Source: an uncultured bacterium (GTDB taxonomy: Bacteria > Pseudomonadota > Alphaproteobacteria > Sphingomonadales > Sphingomonadaceae). Taken from it: a stretch of 64,000 bases of DNA. Under the pieces are notes generated by a model. It made no database searches, was not told the origin of the DNA, and was given only the letters and a program-made list of their open reading frames with translations. Position numbers and translations under genes: made by a program. The stretch covers positions 248,001 to 312,000 of the forward strand of contig CALOGB020000221.1 of the NCBI GenBank assembly GCA_942636505.2, written 5' to 3'. Shown here one piece after another: positions 7,832 to 16,240 of this stretch (positions are counted from its first letter, which is position 1; each line of letters begins with the position of its first letter).

Positions 7832-9121
7832 ATGCCTATTTTTGCCGCCCCGCTGCTTCTTGCCGCCGCCGCCCCTTACCCTGCTCCGTCCCCGGTTCGC
7901 CTGAAGGCAGACGTGACCACGATGGTCGGTTTCGGTACGCGTCACACCGCGTCCATCACGACCGATCCGAAACGCGGTATCGGCGCCGCCCGGAACTGGG
8001 CCGCAAGCCGTTTCCAGGAGATCGCCGCAACGTGTGGCGGATGCATCACCGTCGATCGCATCTCGCGCCGCTTTACGGGACCACGCGCACCGACCGGCGT
8101 GGTGGTCGAGGATGTGCTCGGTATCCAGAAGGGCCGCGATCCGAATCGCGTCGTGATCGTCGGTGCGCATATCGACAGCCGCGTGACCGACGTGATGAAC
8201 GTGACGTCGGATGCACCCGGCGCGAACGACAATGCCTCGGGCGTCGCGCTGGTGCTGGAGGCGGCGCGACTCCTTTCGCAACGCCAGTTCGATGCGACGA
8301 TCGTCTACGCAGTGTTCTCGGGCGAGGAGCAGGGCTTGTGGGGCGCCGAACTGCTCGCCGATACCGCCAAGGCGCGCGGCTGGCAGGTGTCGGCGATGCT
8401 CAACAACGACATCGTCGGCAACACGGTCGGGCAGGGCGGCGTACGTGTCGCCGACAAGGTACGGGTGTTCTCCGAAGGCATTCGCGCATCCGAGGATCTG
8501 ATCGCCCAGCAGGGCCGCCGAGCCGAGGGCGGCGAGGATGACGGGCCCAGCCGCGCGCTGGCCAAGGCGATCGACGGTATCGCGCGCGACATTCCCGGTG
8601 GCCTCGATGTGATGATCGACCGTCGGCCAGATCGGTTCGGGCGTGGCGGCGATCACGAGCCGTTCCTGAAGCTCGGCTACCCCGCGGTGCGGTTCTCGGT
8701 CGCGGCCGAGAATTGGGATCGCCAGCATCAGGACCTGCGCACCGAAAAGGGCGTGGTCTACGGCGACACGATCGAGGGCATGGACTTTCCGTATCTGGCG
8801 AAGGTGACCGCTATAAACGTCGCCACGCTGTCGCGGATCGCCAGCGCCCCCACGGCACCCGAAGACGTGTCGATCGCCGGGGCATTGTCCCGCGACACGA
8901 CGGTGAAGTGGACTGCGGTACCGGGCGCTGCCGGCTACCGCGTGCGGTGGCGGCGCAACGATGCGCAGAACTGGGCGGAGACCCGCGACGTTACCGGGAC
9001 CGGGACGGTCCTGACGCAGGTGCCGGTGGACGACAATTTCGTCGGCGTGTCCGCACTTTCGGCAACCGGCGCGGAAAGCCTCGTCAGTTTCGCCGGACGC
9101 GACCGCCGACCGACCCGGTAA
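7832..9121 (+). CDS. Secreted M28-family zinc aminopeptidase with C-terminal fibronectin-III-like domain
   Basis: 429 residues. Short hydrophobic N-terminus (PIFAAPLLLAAAA), consistent with export. The co-catalytic zinc site of family M28 is intact: His113-x-Asp115 in AHIDS, Asp133 in GANDNASG, Glu165/Glu166 in SGEEQG, Asp193 in NND and His275 in GGDHEPF. Residues about 340-425 look like a fibronectin-III-type beta domain (VKWTAVPGAAGYRVRWRR), usually for substrate or surface binding. Likely degrades peptides in the periplasm or outside the cell. Divergent from the PAS regulator across 168 bases. Confidence 0.92.
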   Translation: MPIFAAPLLLAAAAPYPAPSPVRLKADVTTMVGFGTRHTASITTDPKRGIGAARNWAASRFQEIAATCGGCITVDRISRRFTGPRAPTGVVVEDVLGIQKGRDPNRVVIVGAHIDSRVTDVMNVTSDAPGANDNASGVALVLEAARLLSQRQFDATIVYAVFSGEEQGLWGAELLADTAKARGWQVSAMLNNDIVGNTVGQGGVRVADKVRVFSEGIRASEDLIAQQGRRAEGGEDDGPSRALAKAIDGIARDIPGGLDVMIDRRPDRFGRGGDHEPFLKLGYPAVRFSVAAENWDRQHQDLRTEKGVVYGDTIEGMDFPYLAKVTAINVATLSRIASAPTAPEDVSIAGALSRDTTVKWTAVPGAAGYRVRWRRNDAQNWAETRDVTGTGTVLTQVPVDDNFVGVSALSATGAESLVSFAGRDRRPTR

Positions 9122-9136
9122 CCGCCCATCGGTCGC

Positions 9137-11509
9137 CTAGGCGGCGGCCGATGCTTTCCAGCGACCATGTGCCAACACACGCGCCTGTTCGACGGGCATC
9201 GGGCGACCGAAATAGAAGCCCTGGACGTTGGTGCAACCGAACGCCTGCGCCATGCGATGCTCGGCTTCGGTTTCGACGCCCTCCGCCGTCGTGTCGATGT
9301 CGAGGCTCCGGGCGAGCGCGATCACCGCATGGACAATCGCAACCGCTTCGCGCGTCCCGGCGGCGGCGTCGCGGACGAAGCTTCGGTCGATCTTGATCGA
9401 CGAAAACCGCGTACGGCTGAGATAGCCGAGCGAGGAATGGCCGACGCCAAAATCATCGAGACTAAGCCGCACGCCCATGTCGAGCAGCCGCTCCAGGACC
9501 TTGGTCGCGCCAAGCGCCTCGGTCAGGAACACGCTCTCGGTAACCTCGAGTTCGAGGCGATCCGCGGAAAGGCCTGTGTTCGCCAGCGCGGAGGTGACCG
9601 TCGTCACGAAATTGGGGTTCTGGAGCTGGTCGGCAGAGACGTTGACTGCGACACGGATGTCGGACGGCCATTTCGCGGCCTCCTCGCACGCCGTGCGAAG
9701 CGCCCACGCCCCGATCGGCGCGATCAGGCGCGCGTCCTCGGCGAGCGGAATGAACTTTTCGGGGGCGATGACGCCGAACCGCGGACTGGTCCAGCGCAAC
9801 AGCGCCTCGAACGCGACCAGCCTTTCGCCGCGTGCATCGACGACCGGCTGATACTCGAGGTGCATCTCGCCATTCTCAAGCGCCGTGCGCAGCGCCATTT
9901 CAAGAATACGTCGCTCCTCGGCCTTCACATGCAGTTCGGGCTCGTAGCTGCGATACACTCCCCGGCCTGCGTCTTTGGCACGGTAAAGCGCGAGATCGGC
10001 TGAGCGGACGAGCATTTCCGCCGTGCGTCCGTCGCGCGGGCCGATCGCGATGCCGACGCTGGCACCGATGTACAGCGTATGTGCGTCGATGTCGTAGGGC
10101 TGCGAGAGGGTCTCGATGATGCGCCGCGCCAAGTCGTCTATCGCACCGGCGTCGGTCGCATCGCGCACGATCACGGCGAATTCGTCGCCTCCGAGGCGTC
10201 CGCACAAATTACCGTCCGCCATCAAGCCCTCGAGTCGCTCGGACACGCGTCCCAGCAGGCGATCACCGATCGGGTGGCCGAGCGTATCGTTGACGGCCTT
10301 GAACCGATCGAGGTCGAGCATCATGAATGCATACCGGCCGCCCCATCGGTCGGCCTCACCCATCGTCCTGACGAGCGTCTCGTTGATCATCAATCGGTTG
10401 GGCAATCCGGTGAGCACGTCGAACCGGGCCATCCGGTTGATCCGGTCTTCCGATGCGCGAAGCTCGGTAATGTCGGAAATGACACCGCGGAATCCGTAGA
10501 ACTCGCCATCGTCGCCAAATCGCGGCGAGGCGGCAATGTCCCACCAACGACCCTGGCCGCCGATCGTCACCGGCAGGCTGACGTCGCGGAAACTCTCGCG
10601 TCGCCGCAGCTTTTCCGCCAGCGTTCGCAACTCGGGTGCGAATTCGCCGCTGTCCCAGCTCGGCCCCGCCAACAACTGGAGTAACGGCATGCCGTCGATG
10701 GCACCGGGTTCTAGACCGCACGCGACCGCGAACCGCGGCGACGCGCGGACGATGCGACGCATGGCATCGGTCTCCCACAGCCAGTCCGCCCCGGTATCCT
10801 CGAACTCGCGCAGGAGCAGGCTGACGGTCTCGTCGCGCTCGTTCAGCGTGATCTCGTTGGCGCGGATCAGCACGAGCGCGCGGGCGCGACTGATACATCC
10901 CGCCATCAGCAAAAGGGTAAAGCCCAGGATCCCGAATGCCGCCGAGGTCGTGCCGGCGATCAGCAGCTGGATGACCATCGCCGCGCCGAGATACCCCAGG
11001 AATACCAGCGTCGCGAGCGCCAGCGGCGCCATCGCAAACGCCGCGGCAGTCATCAAGACGGTCAGCGTGATCCCGAGCCCCGCGGTCGTCCCCGATGGCG
11101 CGTGCGTACAGAACAGGATCGGCACGCACGACCAGCCGAGGCCAAGCGCCAGCCCTTCCCACCCGGTCTTGCGCAGATCGCGAACGCTTGCCTGGCTTTC
11201 ACCATTGTGGTGGACGGCTAGACGACGGAAGCCAACCGCAGCAGCGACTGCGACGACCAGCGCGGACCATGTAGCGATCTGCCATGCGGGGACGGTGTCG
11301 CGGACGAGGAACCCGGTCGCCAGCACCGCCGCGATATTCGCAGCCAGCAGGACCAGCGCCATCTTGCGCCCCGCGAACAGCTGTGCGGCGCGGATTCGGC
11401 TCCACTCGACATGATCCGCCCCGCCGCCGCGAACCCCCAGCAACGTGGGAATGTCGACGGTCACGCGGCGTGACGGAGAAGGCGGTGCGAGACTCACGGC
11501 GTCAGTCAT
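9137..11509 (-). CDS. Membrane-bound GGDEF-EAL protein (cyclic-di-GMP turnover)
   Basis: 790 residues. Five or six membrane spans (about 50-205) come first, then a PAS domain (about 235-350, ending GFRGVISDITEL), a GGDEF domain with an intact GGDEF at 440-444, and an EAL domain with E568-A-L, NVSADQL, DDFG and the TTAEGVETE segment all kept. Both diguanylate cyclase and phosphodiesterase activity are therefore possible. The RxxD inhibitory site before GGDEF is absent (ADGN in its place), so product inhibition is not expected. It would set cyclic-di-GMP, and thus motility or biofilm state, in response to a membrane or PAS signal. Single gene, convergent with the M28 peptidase (15 bases). Confidence 0.95.
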   Translation of the reverse strand: MTDAVSLAPPSPSRRVTVDIPTLLGVRGGGADHVEWSRIRAAQLFAGRKMALVLLAANIAAVLATGFLVRDTVPAWQIATWSALVVAVAAAVGFRRLAVHHNGESQASVRDLRKTGWEGLALGLGWSCVPILFCTHAPSGTTAGLGITLTVLMTAAAFAMAPLALATLVFLGYLGAAMVIQLLIAGTTSAAFGILGFTLLLMAGCISRARALVLIRANEITLNERDETVSLLLREFEDTGADWLWETDAMRRIVRASPRFAVACGLEPGAIDGMPLLQLLAGPSWDSGEFAPELRTLAEKLRRRESFRDVSLPVTIGGQGRWWDIAASPRFGDDGEFYGFRGVISDITELRASEDRINRMARFDVLTGLPNRLMINETLVRTMGEADRWGGRYAFMMLDLDRFKAVNDTLGHPIGDRLLGRVSERLEGLMADGNLCGRLGGDEFAVIVRDATDAGAIDDLARRIIETLSQPYDIDAHTLYIGASVGIAIGPRDGRTAEMLVRSADLALYRAKDAGRGVYRSYEPELHVKAEERRILEMALRTALENGEMHLEYQPVVDARGERLVAFEALLRWTSPRFGVIAPEKFIPLAEDARLIAPIGAWALRTACEEAAKWPSDIRVAVNVSADQLQNPNFVTTVTSALANTGLSADRLELEVTESVFLTEALGATKVLERLLDMGVRLSLDDFGVGHSSLGYLSRTRFSSIKIDRSFVRDAAAGTREAVAIVHAVIALARSLDIDTTAEGVETEAEHRMAQAFGCTNVQGFYFGRPMPVEQARVLAHGRWKASAAA

Positions 11510-11667
11510 AGATCAGCTTGGTTAGCAGATGGTTCGCATTGCCCGCGGTGAGTGTAATTAAGTTCGGTTTGGGGCCAATGCGCATGATCGCGCAGGCTCC
11601 TGCCACAGCTCGATCCATATGTCAGCCGTGGCCGGGCTTTCGCCGCCTGCTCATAGGCAGGACGGTC

Positions 11668-13431
11668 TCAGGCTGCGATGTCGTACGGCTTGATGTCGCC
11701 ACTCAGGTACAGGTTGCGCGCCTTCGCACGGCTGAGCTTGCCCGACGAGGTGCGGGGCAGGGTACGCGGCGGGATCAGTTCGATCAGGCAGTTCATGCCC
11801 GTCACCGACCGCACGCGCTCGCGGATCTCATCACGCAGGCGCAGGCGTTCGGCCTCGTCCGAGCTGCGGCACTGGACCAGCACGGCGGGGGTTTCCTCGC
11901 CGCCAGGCGTGGTGATCGCGAACGCGGCGATGTCGCCGGCCTTGAAGCCCGGAAGCTGTTCCACCGCCCACTCGATATCCTGCGGCCAGTGGTTCTTGCC
12001 GTTGACGATGATCATGTCCTTGGCGCGGCCGACGATGTAGATGTAGCCGTCGGACATATAGCCCATGTCGCCGGTATCGAGCCAACCGTCGGCCATGCAC
12101 GCCTCGGTCGCGGCGTCGTCGCGGAAATAGCCGACCATAACCGATTTGCCGCTGCACCAGACCTTGCCGATCGCGCGATCGGGGAGCGGCGTGCCGTCCT
12201 CTTCGCGGATCTCGATTCGCATGTCGCGGACCGGCTTGCCGCAGTTGACGATCGCCCGGTAGCGCTGAGGACGGTCACCTCCACGGCTACCTCCAGAGAG
12301 CTGCGTTTCCTCGACGAGTTCGACACGGATGCCTTCGCCCGGTGGCATCAGCGAAACTGCCAAAGTCGCCTCGGCAAGGCCGTAGCTCGGCAGGAACGCG
12401 CTGGCCTTGAAGCCCGCATCGGCGAACGCGTCGACGAACGACTGCATCACGTCGGGGCGGATCATGTCGGCGCCGTTGCCCGCGACCCGCCAGCGCGACA
12501 GGTCGAACCGGTCGCTGGCCTTGGTCTGCGACGACATGCGGCGCGCGCAGATATCGTAGCCGAAGGTCGGCGAATAGCTGAGCGTCGTACCCTCGTTGCG
12601 GCTGATGAGATCGAGCCAAGCGAGCGGACGGCGCGCGAAGTCCTCGGTCTTGAGATAGTCGGTCGAGACTTGGTTGGCGATCGGCGACAGGAAGCAGCCG
12701 ACCAACCCCATGTCGTGATACCAGGGCAGCCACGAGACGCAGCGATCGGTGCCGCAGATCTCCATGCCGTGGCTATGCGCGGCAAGATTGTTGAGCAGCG
12801 CGGCGTGCGTGATGACGACGCCGTGCGGAAAGCGCGTCGAGCCGCTCGAATATTGCAAATACGCTATATCGTCGGGCTTGGCCTCGGGCAGCGTTGCGGC
12901 CGGTGCCTCGCGCACGGCGAACTCGGACCAGTCGATCCCGACGGTGCCCGACAGGCGCGCGGCCTCGCCGGCCATCTGTGCGAGTTCGGGCGGGAAGATC
13001 AGCATCTTCGGGTCGCAGCTCGACAGCTGGACGCGGAGCTGTTCGATGTACGAATCGCGGCCGCCGAACGAAGTCGGCAGGGGCAGCGGCACGGGCCACG
13101 CGCCGGCATAGACGACACCGAAGAACAGCGCGGCGAACTCGGGACCGGTCTCGGCGACCAGCGCGATGCGGTCGGCAGGGGCTACACCGGCGGCGATCAG
13201 GCGATCCGCCATCGCACGCGCGTCGTCCCGGAGCTGCGAATAAGGGTAAGGCTGCGACAAACTGCCGCGAGCGTCGTGGAAGTTAAGCCCGCAGTTACCG
13301 CTAGCGGCATAATCGAGCGCTTCGCCCAGCGTGCCGAAATCGGCGAAACGGCGCGGCAGGGCGTCTTGGGTCGGCGTCGCAACGATTGCCGCTACGGTCA
13401 TGCCGTCCTTGTTAGCCGTGTCGGTCGTCAT
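11668..13431 (-). CDS. Fatty acyl-AMP ligase (FAAL)
   Basis: Adenylate-forming enzyme, 587 residues, that activates a fatty acid as acyl-AMP, normally for loading onto an acyl carrier protein rather than CoA. Seen: ATP-binding YSSGSTR (194-200), SWLPWYHDMGLVG, SYGLAEATLA (A5 region), the GWLDTGDMGY motif, and the C-terminal catalytic Lys in SSGKLSR. The SWLPWYHDMGL and FPHGVVITH wording is typical of FAALs rather than CoA ligases. No acyl carrier protein or polyketide/peptide synthase gene is adjacent, so the product is unknown; a lipid or sphingolipid-related role is speculation. Divergent from recX. Confidence 0.9.
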   Translation of the reverse strand: MTTDTANKDGMTVAAIVATPTQDALPRRFADFGTLGEALDYAASGNCGLNFHDARGSLSQPYPYSQLRDDARAMADRLIAAGVAPADRIALVAETGPEFAALFFGVVYAGAWPVPLPLPTSFGGRDSYIEQLRVQLSSCDPKMLIFPPELAQMAGEAARLSGTVGIDWSEFAVREAPAATLPEAKPDDIAYLQYSSGSTRFPHGVVITHAALLNNLAAHSHGMEICGTDRCVSWLPWYHDMGLVGCFLSPIANQVSTDYLKTEDFARRPLAWLDLISRNEGTTLSYSPTFGYDICARRMSSQTKASDRFDLSRWRVAGNGADMIRPDVMQSFVDAFADAGFKASAFLPSYGLAEATLAVSLMPPGEGIRVELVEETQLSGGSRGGDRPQRYRAIVNCGKPVRDMRIEIREEDGTPLPDRAIGKVWCSGKSVMVGYFRDDAATEACMADGWLDTGDMGYMSDGYIYIVGRAKDMIIVNGKNHWPQDIEWAVEQLPGFKAGDIAAFAITTPGGEETPAVLVQCRSSDEAERLRLRDEIRERVRSVTGMNCLIELIPPRTLPRTSSGKLSRAKARNLYLSGDIKPYDIAA

Positions 13432-13529
13432 CGCAGTTCCTGCCTTGGTTCGTCGCGGTGTTTGAACACACCACGCCTATCTTCAGTCTAGCCGTTCAAC
13501 TTCGGGTGCCAGTGTGGCACAATGATGGC

Positions 13530-14225
13530 GTGACCGATGATAGCCACAGCGAAAGCAACGCGTTTCCCCCGTCGCTGGATGCCGGCGACCAGGAAAACGG
13601 CGCGTTCGACGATAGCGGCGGCACGAAGCGGCGCGGCGGCAAGAGCTGGGGCAAAGGTGGCGGGAAGGGCGGCAGTAAGGAGCGGGCGCGCGAGCGTCCT
13701 GCGCTAAAACCGCTCGACGCGGCGGCGCTCGAACAGATGGCGCTGCGCTACGTCGAGCGGTTCGCGACCACGCGGGGCCGCCTGACCGATTATTTGATGC
13801 GGAAGATCCGCGAACGGGGCTGGGACGGGGGCACCGGCGCGGCGCTGGCCGAGCCCGGCGAACTGGCGCAGCGGATGGCCGATCTCGGTTATGTCGACGA
13901 CCGCGCCTTTGCCGAGCAACGCGCTGCTGCGATGCAGCGACGCGGCCTCGGGGCGCGGCGTGTCGCAGGGGCGTTCCGAGAGGCTGGCATCGACGAAGGC
14001 GACGCGCAGTCGGTCGCGCCCGCTATCGCCGATCGCGCAGTCGAATCGGCACTCGCCTTCGCACGACGCAAGCGAATCGGCCCCTACGGCACCGGGGACG
14101 GCGACCGAAAACTCCACGAAAAACAGCTCGCGGCGATGCTGCGGGCAGGGCACCGGTTCGATCTCGCACGCAAAATTGTTGCTGCACCGCCGTCCGACAG
14201 CCCCGAATCGATGGATTTCGACTGA
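13530..14225 (+). CDS. recX: RecX-family regulatory protein
   Basis: RecX proteins bind RecA filaments and limit recombination and SOS activity. 231 residues from the GTG at 13530 (an in-frame ATG at 13458 would add 24 residues with no homologous look). The first ~55 residues are a Gly/Lys-rich basic tail, after which come three-helix RecX repeats: LEQMALRYVERFATTRGRLTDYL, then LAQRMADLGYVDDRAFAEQ (the conserved LxxxGYxDD-FA signature), RRGLGARRVAGAFREAGI, and a final KLHEKQLAAMLRAGHRFDLA. recA is not next to it. Start choice is the weak point. Confidence 0.82.
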   Translation: MTDDSHSESNAFPPSLDAGDQENGAFDDSGGTKRRGGKSWGKGGGKGGSKERARERPALKPLDAAALEQMALRYVERFATTRGRLTDYLMRKIRERGWDGGTGAALAEPGELAQRMADLGYVDDRAFAEQRAAAMQRRGLGARRVAGAFREAGIDEGDAQSVAPAIADRAVESALAFARRKRIGPYGTGDGDRKLHEKQLAAMLRAGHRFDLARKIVAAPPSDSPESMDFD

Positions 14226-14318
14226 GGGTCGCAACGGATTCATTGCGACTGCGACGAACCGTGCTAGCAAGGCGTTCAGGGGTGTAACAATGCGTAACGA
14301 CACGCAGCAGGTGCTGAC

Positions 14319-14894
14319 ATGCCGGTAGAGGTGGGGCCAGTGGAAGCGGGAACGACGACGCTTGAGGGTGTTGGCGCGGCCGAAACGCGCGCGATCGGCG
14401 GCGTCATCAAATGGTTCGACGTCACGCGCGGGTTCGGCTTCGCGGTGGCGGACGACGAGACCGTCGGTGATATCCTCGTGCACTTTTCCGTCCTGCAGGC
14501 GCACGGCCGCCGCAGCCTCCCCGAAGGCGCGCGCGTCGAGACGCTGTCGGTCCAGCGCGGCCGCGGGTTCCAGGCGCGCGAGATCCTCTCGATCGATCTG
14601 ACCAACGCGGTCGAGGAGCAGGTCCGGGCGCCGATTTCGCCCGATCGAATCGATCCGATCGCGATGATCGACGCGGCGGGGCCGTTCGAGGCAGCGTCGG
14701 TGAAGTGGTTCAACCGGTTGAAGGGCTATGGCTTTCTGGTACGGGGTGCCGATGGCAGCGACATCTTCGTCCACATGGAAACGCTGCGCCGCGCCGGGAT
14801 CGAGACGGTCGAGCCCGACCAGCCGCTCCGCGCGCGCGTGGTCGAAGGACGTAAGGGGCCGCTTGCCGTCGCGGTCGAAGAGGATCTGGGATGA
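14319..14894 (+). CDS. Cold-shock protein with two CSD domains
   Basis: 191 residues, two cold-shock OB-fold domains in one chain, a layout common in alphaproteobacteria. Domain 1 (about 27-90) has GGVIKWFDVTRGFGFAV and DILVHFS; domain 2 (about 124-190) has ASVKWFNRLKGYGFLV and DIFVHMETL. Both keep the aromatic RNP1 and RNP2 patches used to bind single-stranded RNA or DNA. Likely an RNA chaperone in the cytosol. Its stop overlaps the ATG of the DUF192 gene (ATGA). Confidence 0.93.
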   Translation: MPVEVGPVEAGTTTLEGVGAAETRAIGGVIKWFDVTRGFGFAVADDETVGDILVHFSVLQAHGRRSLPEGARVETLSVQRGRGFQAREILSIDLTNAVEEQVRAPISPDRIDPIAMIDAAGPFEAASVKWFNRLKGYGFLVRGADGSDIFVHMETLRRAGIETVEPDQPLRARVVEGRKGPLAVAVEEDLG

Positions 14895-15391
14895 TGTTCG
14901 TTACGAAGGCCGTGTTGGCCGCGGTGCTGGCGCTGGGCGTCGGCGCCGGGGGTGTCGCGTACATGAATAGCCGCGCGGACTCGGACGTGGCCGCGGTCGC
15001 GACGCCGCCGCTGACGATCAAGAGCGCGAACGGGACGCATGCGTTCAAGGTCGAGAGCGCGAAGACGGAGGCCGAGCAGGCGCGCGGGCTGATGTTCCGC
15101 ACCGACCTGAAGCCCGATGGCGGGATGTTGTTCTGGCCGTACCCCGCCAAGGGTGGCGAACCCGTGGTGGCGAACTTCTGGATGAAGAATACGCCGAGCT
15201 CACTGGATATCATCTACATCCGTGCTGACGGGACGATCGCGAGGATCGCCGAGAATGCGGTGCCGTTTTCCGAAGCGCCGATCCCGTCGGGCGAGCCGGT
15301 CGGCGCAGTGCTGGAACTGATGGGCGGCCGTGCTACGGAACTGGGGATTGCCGAGGGTGATCTGGTGACGTGGGACAAGAGCGCAAAATAG
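14891..15391 (+). CDS. DUF192 family exported protein
   Basis: 166 residues. An N-terminal signal or anchor (FVTKAVLAAVLALGVGAGGVAYM) precedes a DUF192 domain (about 42-162) with its marks QARGLMFR, GMLFWPY, FWMKNTPSSLDIIYI and the closing LGIAEGD. The family has a small beta fold of unknown biochemical role and is usually periplasmic. Coupled to the cold-shock gene by a 4-base overlap. Confidence 0.9.
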   Translation: MMFVTKAVLAAVLALGVGAGGVAYMNSRADSDVAAVATPPLTIKSANGTHAFKVESAKTEAEQARGLMFRTDLKPDGGMLFWPYPAKGGEPVVANFWMKNTPSSLDIIYIRADGTIARIAENAVPFSEAPIPSGEPVGAVLELMGGRATELGIAEGDLVTWDKSAK

Positions 15392-15417
15392 GCGCGCGAA
15401 CCGTTCGATCGATGGCA

Positions 15418-15520
15418 CCACCCCGGCGAAGCCGGGGCCCAATTGGGAAGGTCGCTGTAACGGCGAACAGCGCTTCGTTAGCGACGTTCCCCAATTGGGC
15501 CCCGGCCTCCGCCGGGGTGG
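15418..15520. repeat. 103-base inverted repeat, CCCAATTGGG class
   Basis: Outer arms CCACCCCGGCG / CGCCGGGGTGG continue inward to GGGCCCAATTGGG and CCCAATTGGGCCCC, giving a nearly perfect inverted repeat of about 30 bases each side around a centre of about 43 bases. First of three different palindromic elements packed into the 454-base gap 15392-15845, which shows no gene. It starts 27 bases after the DUF192 stop. Confidence 0.8.
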
Positions 15521-15553
15521 GATATCTGACTAGGCGACGCCTCCAGCCACGTG

Positions 15554-15604
15554 TTTCCCCGCGAAGGCGGGGACCCAGTCTGGGCTCCCGCTTTCGCGGG
15601 AGAA
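15554..15604. repeat. Palindromic element, GCGAAGGCGGG class (copy 2)
   Basis: TTTCCCCGCGAAGGCGGGG and CTCCCGCTTTCGCGGGAGAA around CCCAGTCTGGG. Same core and centre as the copy at 2750-2799. Confidence 0.8.
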
Positions 15605-15659
15605 CAAGGACAACAGTTGCATCCAAGGCGGAACGGACGTCTCAAAGGAGCGCATCCAC

Positions 15660-15785
15660 GATCCTCCCCCGCCAGGGGGAGGTGGCAGGCGTCAGCCTGA
15701 CGGAGGGGGAGGTCCGCGACACGTTCGGTTCCGTGTCCTCCCCTCCGCCGCCTTTGGCGCCACCTCCCCCTTGCTTGGGAGGATC
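15660..15785. repeat. REP-pair-like element (diverged copy of the 127-base type)
   Basis: Begins GATCCTCCCCC and ends TTGGGAGGATC. It has the internal hairpin CTCCCCC GCCA GGGGGAG and a CGCCTTTGGCG hairpin near the right arm. Shares arms with 2870-2996 and 43363-43489 but has a different centre. Confidence 0.8.
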
Positions 15786-15845
15786 AGCAGTCCTCCACTC
15801 ATCATCATGGTTGAAGCCCGCCCCCACTCGCGGTAAGCGCCAGTC

Positions 15846-16238
15846 ATGGGCTTTCTCGCATCGACTTTCACGTGGTGGAACGGCGCCACCCTCGGCACCA
15901 AATTCGGCTTGCGCAGCATGGCGAAGAAGGGCGAGGACGCGCTCGGCAACGTCTATTACGAAGGTGGCAAGGACACCGCCGGCAACCCGCGCCGCTGGGT
16001 GATCTACCAGGGCGCGACCGACGCGAGCCGCGTGCCACCGGCGTGGTTCAGCTGGCTGCATCACCAGGTCGACGACGTGCCCGATTGCGCATTGCCGCCG
16101 ATCCGTGCGTGGCAGAAGCCCGCCGTGCCGAACATGACCGGTACCGCGCTCGCCTATCGTCCGGCCGGTGCGCTCGAAAAGGGTGGCCACCGTGCCGCCG
16201 CGACGGGCGATTACGAAGCTTGGACGCCCGAAGGGTGA
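15846..16238 (+). CDS. NDUFA12-family complex I accessory protein
   Basis: 130 residues, matching the NADH:ubiquinone oxidoreductase 17.2-kDa/NDUFA12 family found in alphaproteobacteria and mitochondria. Seen: TWWNGATLGTK at the N-terminus, GNVYYEGGKD, RRWVIYQG and VPPAWFSWLHHQVDD, all family landmarks. It stabilises complex I at the membrane; it is not catalytic. Followed after two bases by the DUF2155 gene. Confidence 0.93.
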   Translation: MGFLASTFTWWNGATLGTKFGLRSMAKKGEDALGNVYYEGGKDTAGNPRRWVIYQGATDASRVPPAWFSWLHHQVDDVPDCALPPIRAWQKPAVPNMTGTALAYRPAGALEKGGHRAAATGDYEAWTPEG

Positions 16239-16240
16239 TC

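Noticed and set aside
11518..13491. A 657-codon open frame opposite the fatty acyl-AMP ligase
   Set aside because: Arg/His/Gly-rich text with no motif; a mirror of a GC-rich gene on the other strand that has complete family motifs.
13458..13529. Earlier ATG for recX
   Set aside because: Adds 24 residues with no family likeness and reaches close to the divergent gene; the GTG at 13530 is preferred, though not proven.
15418..15785. CRISPR-like series of repeats
   Set aside because: The repeats are of three different kinds, palindromic and unevenly spaced, with no unit-spacer pattern or cas genes.
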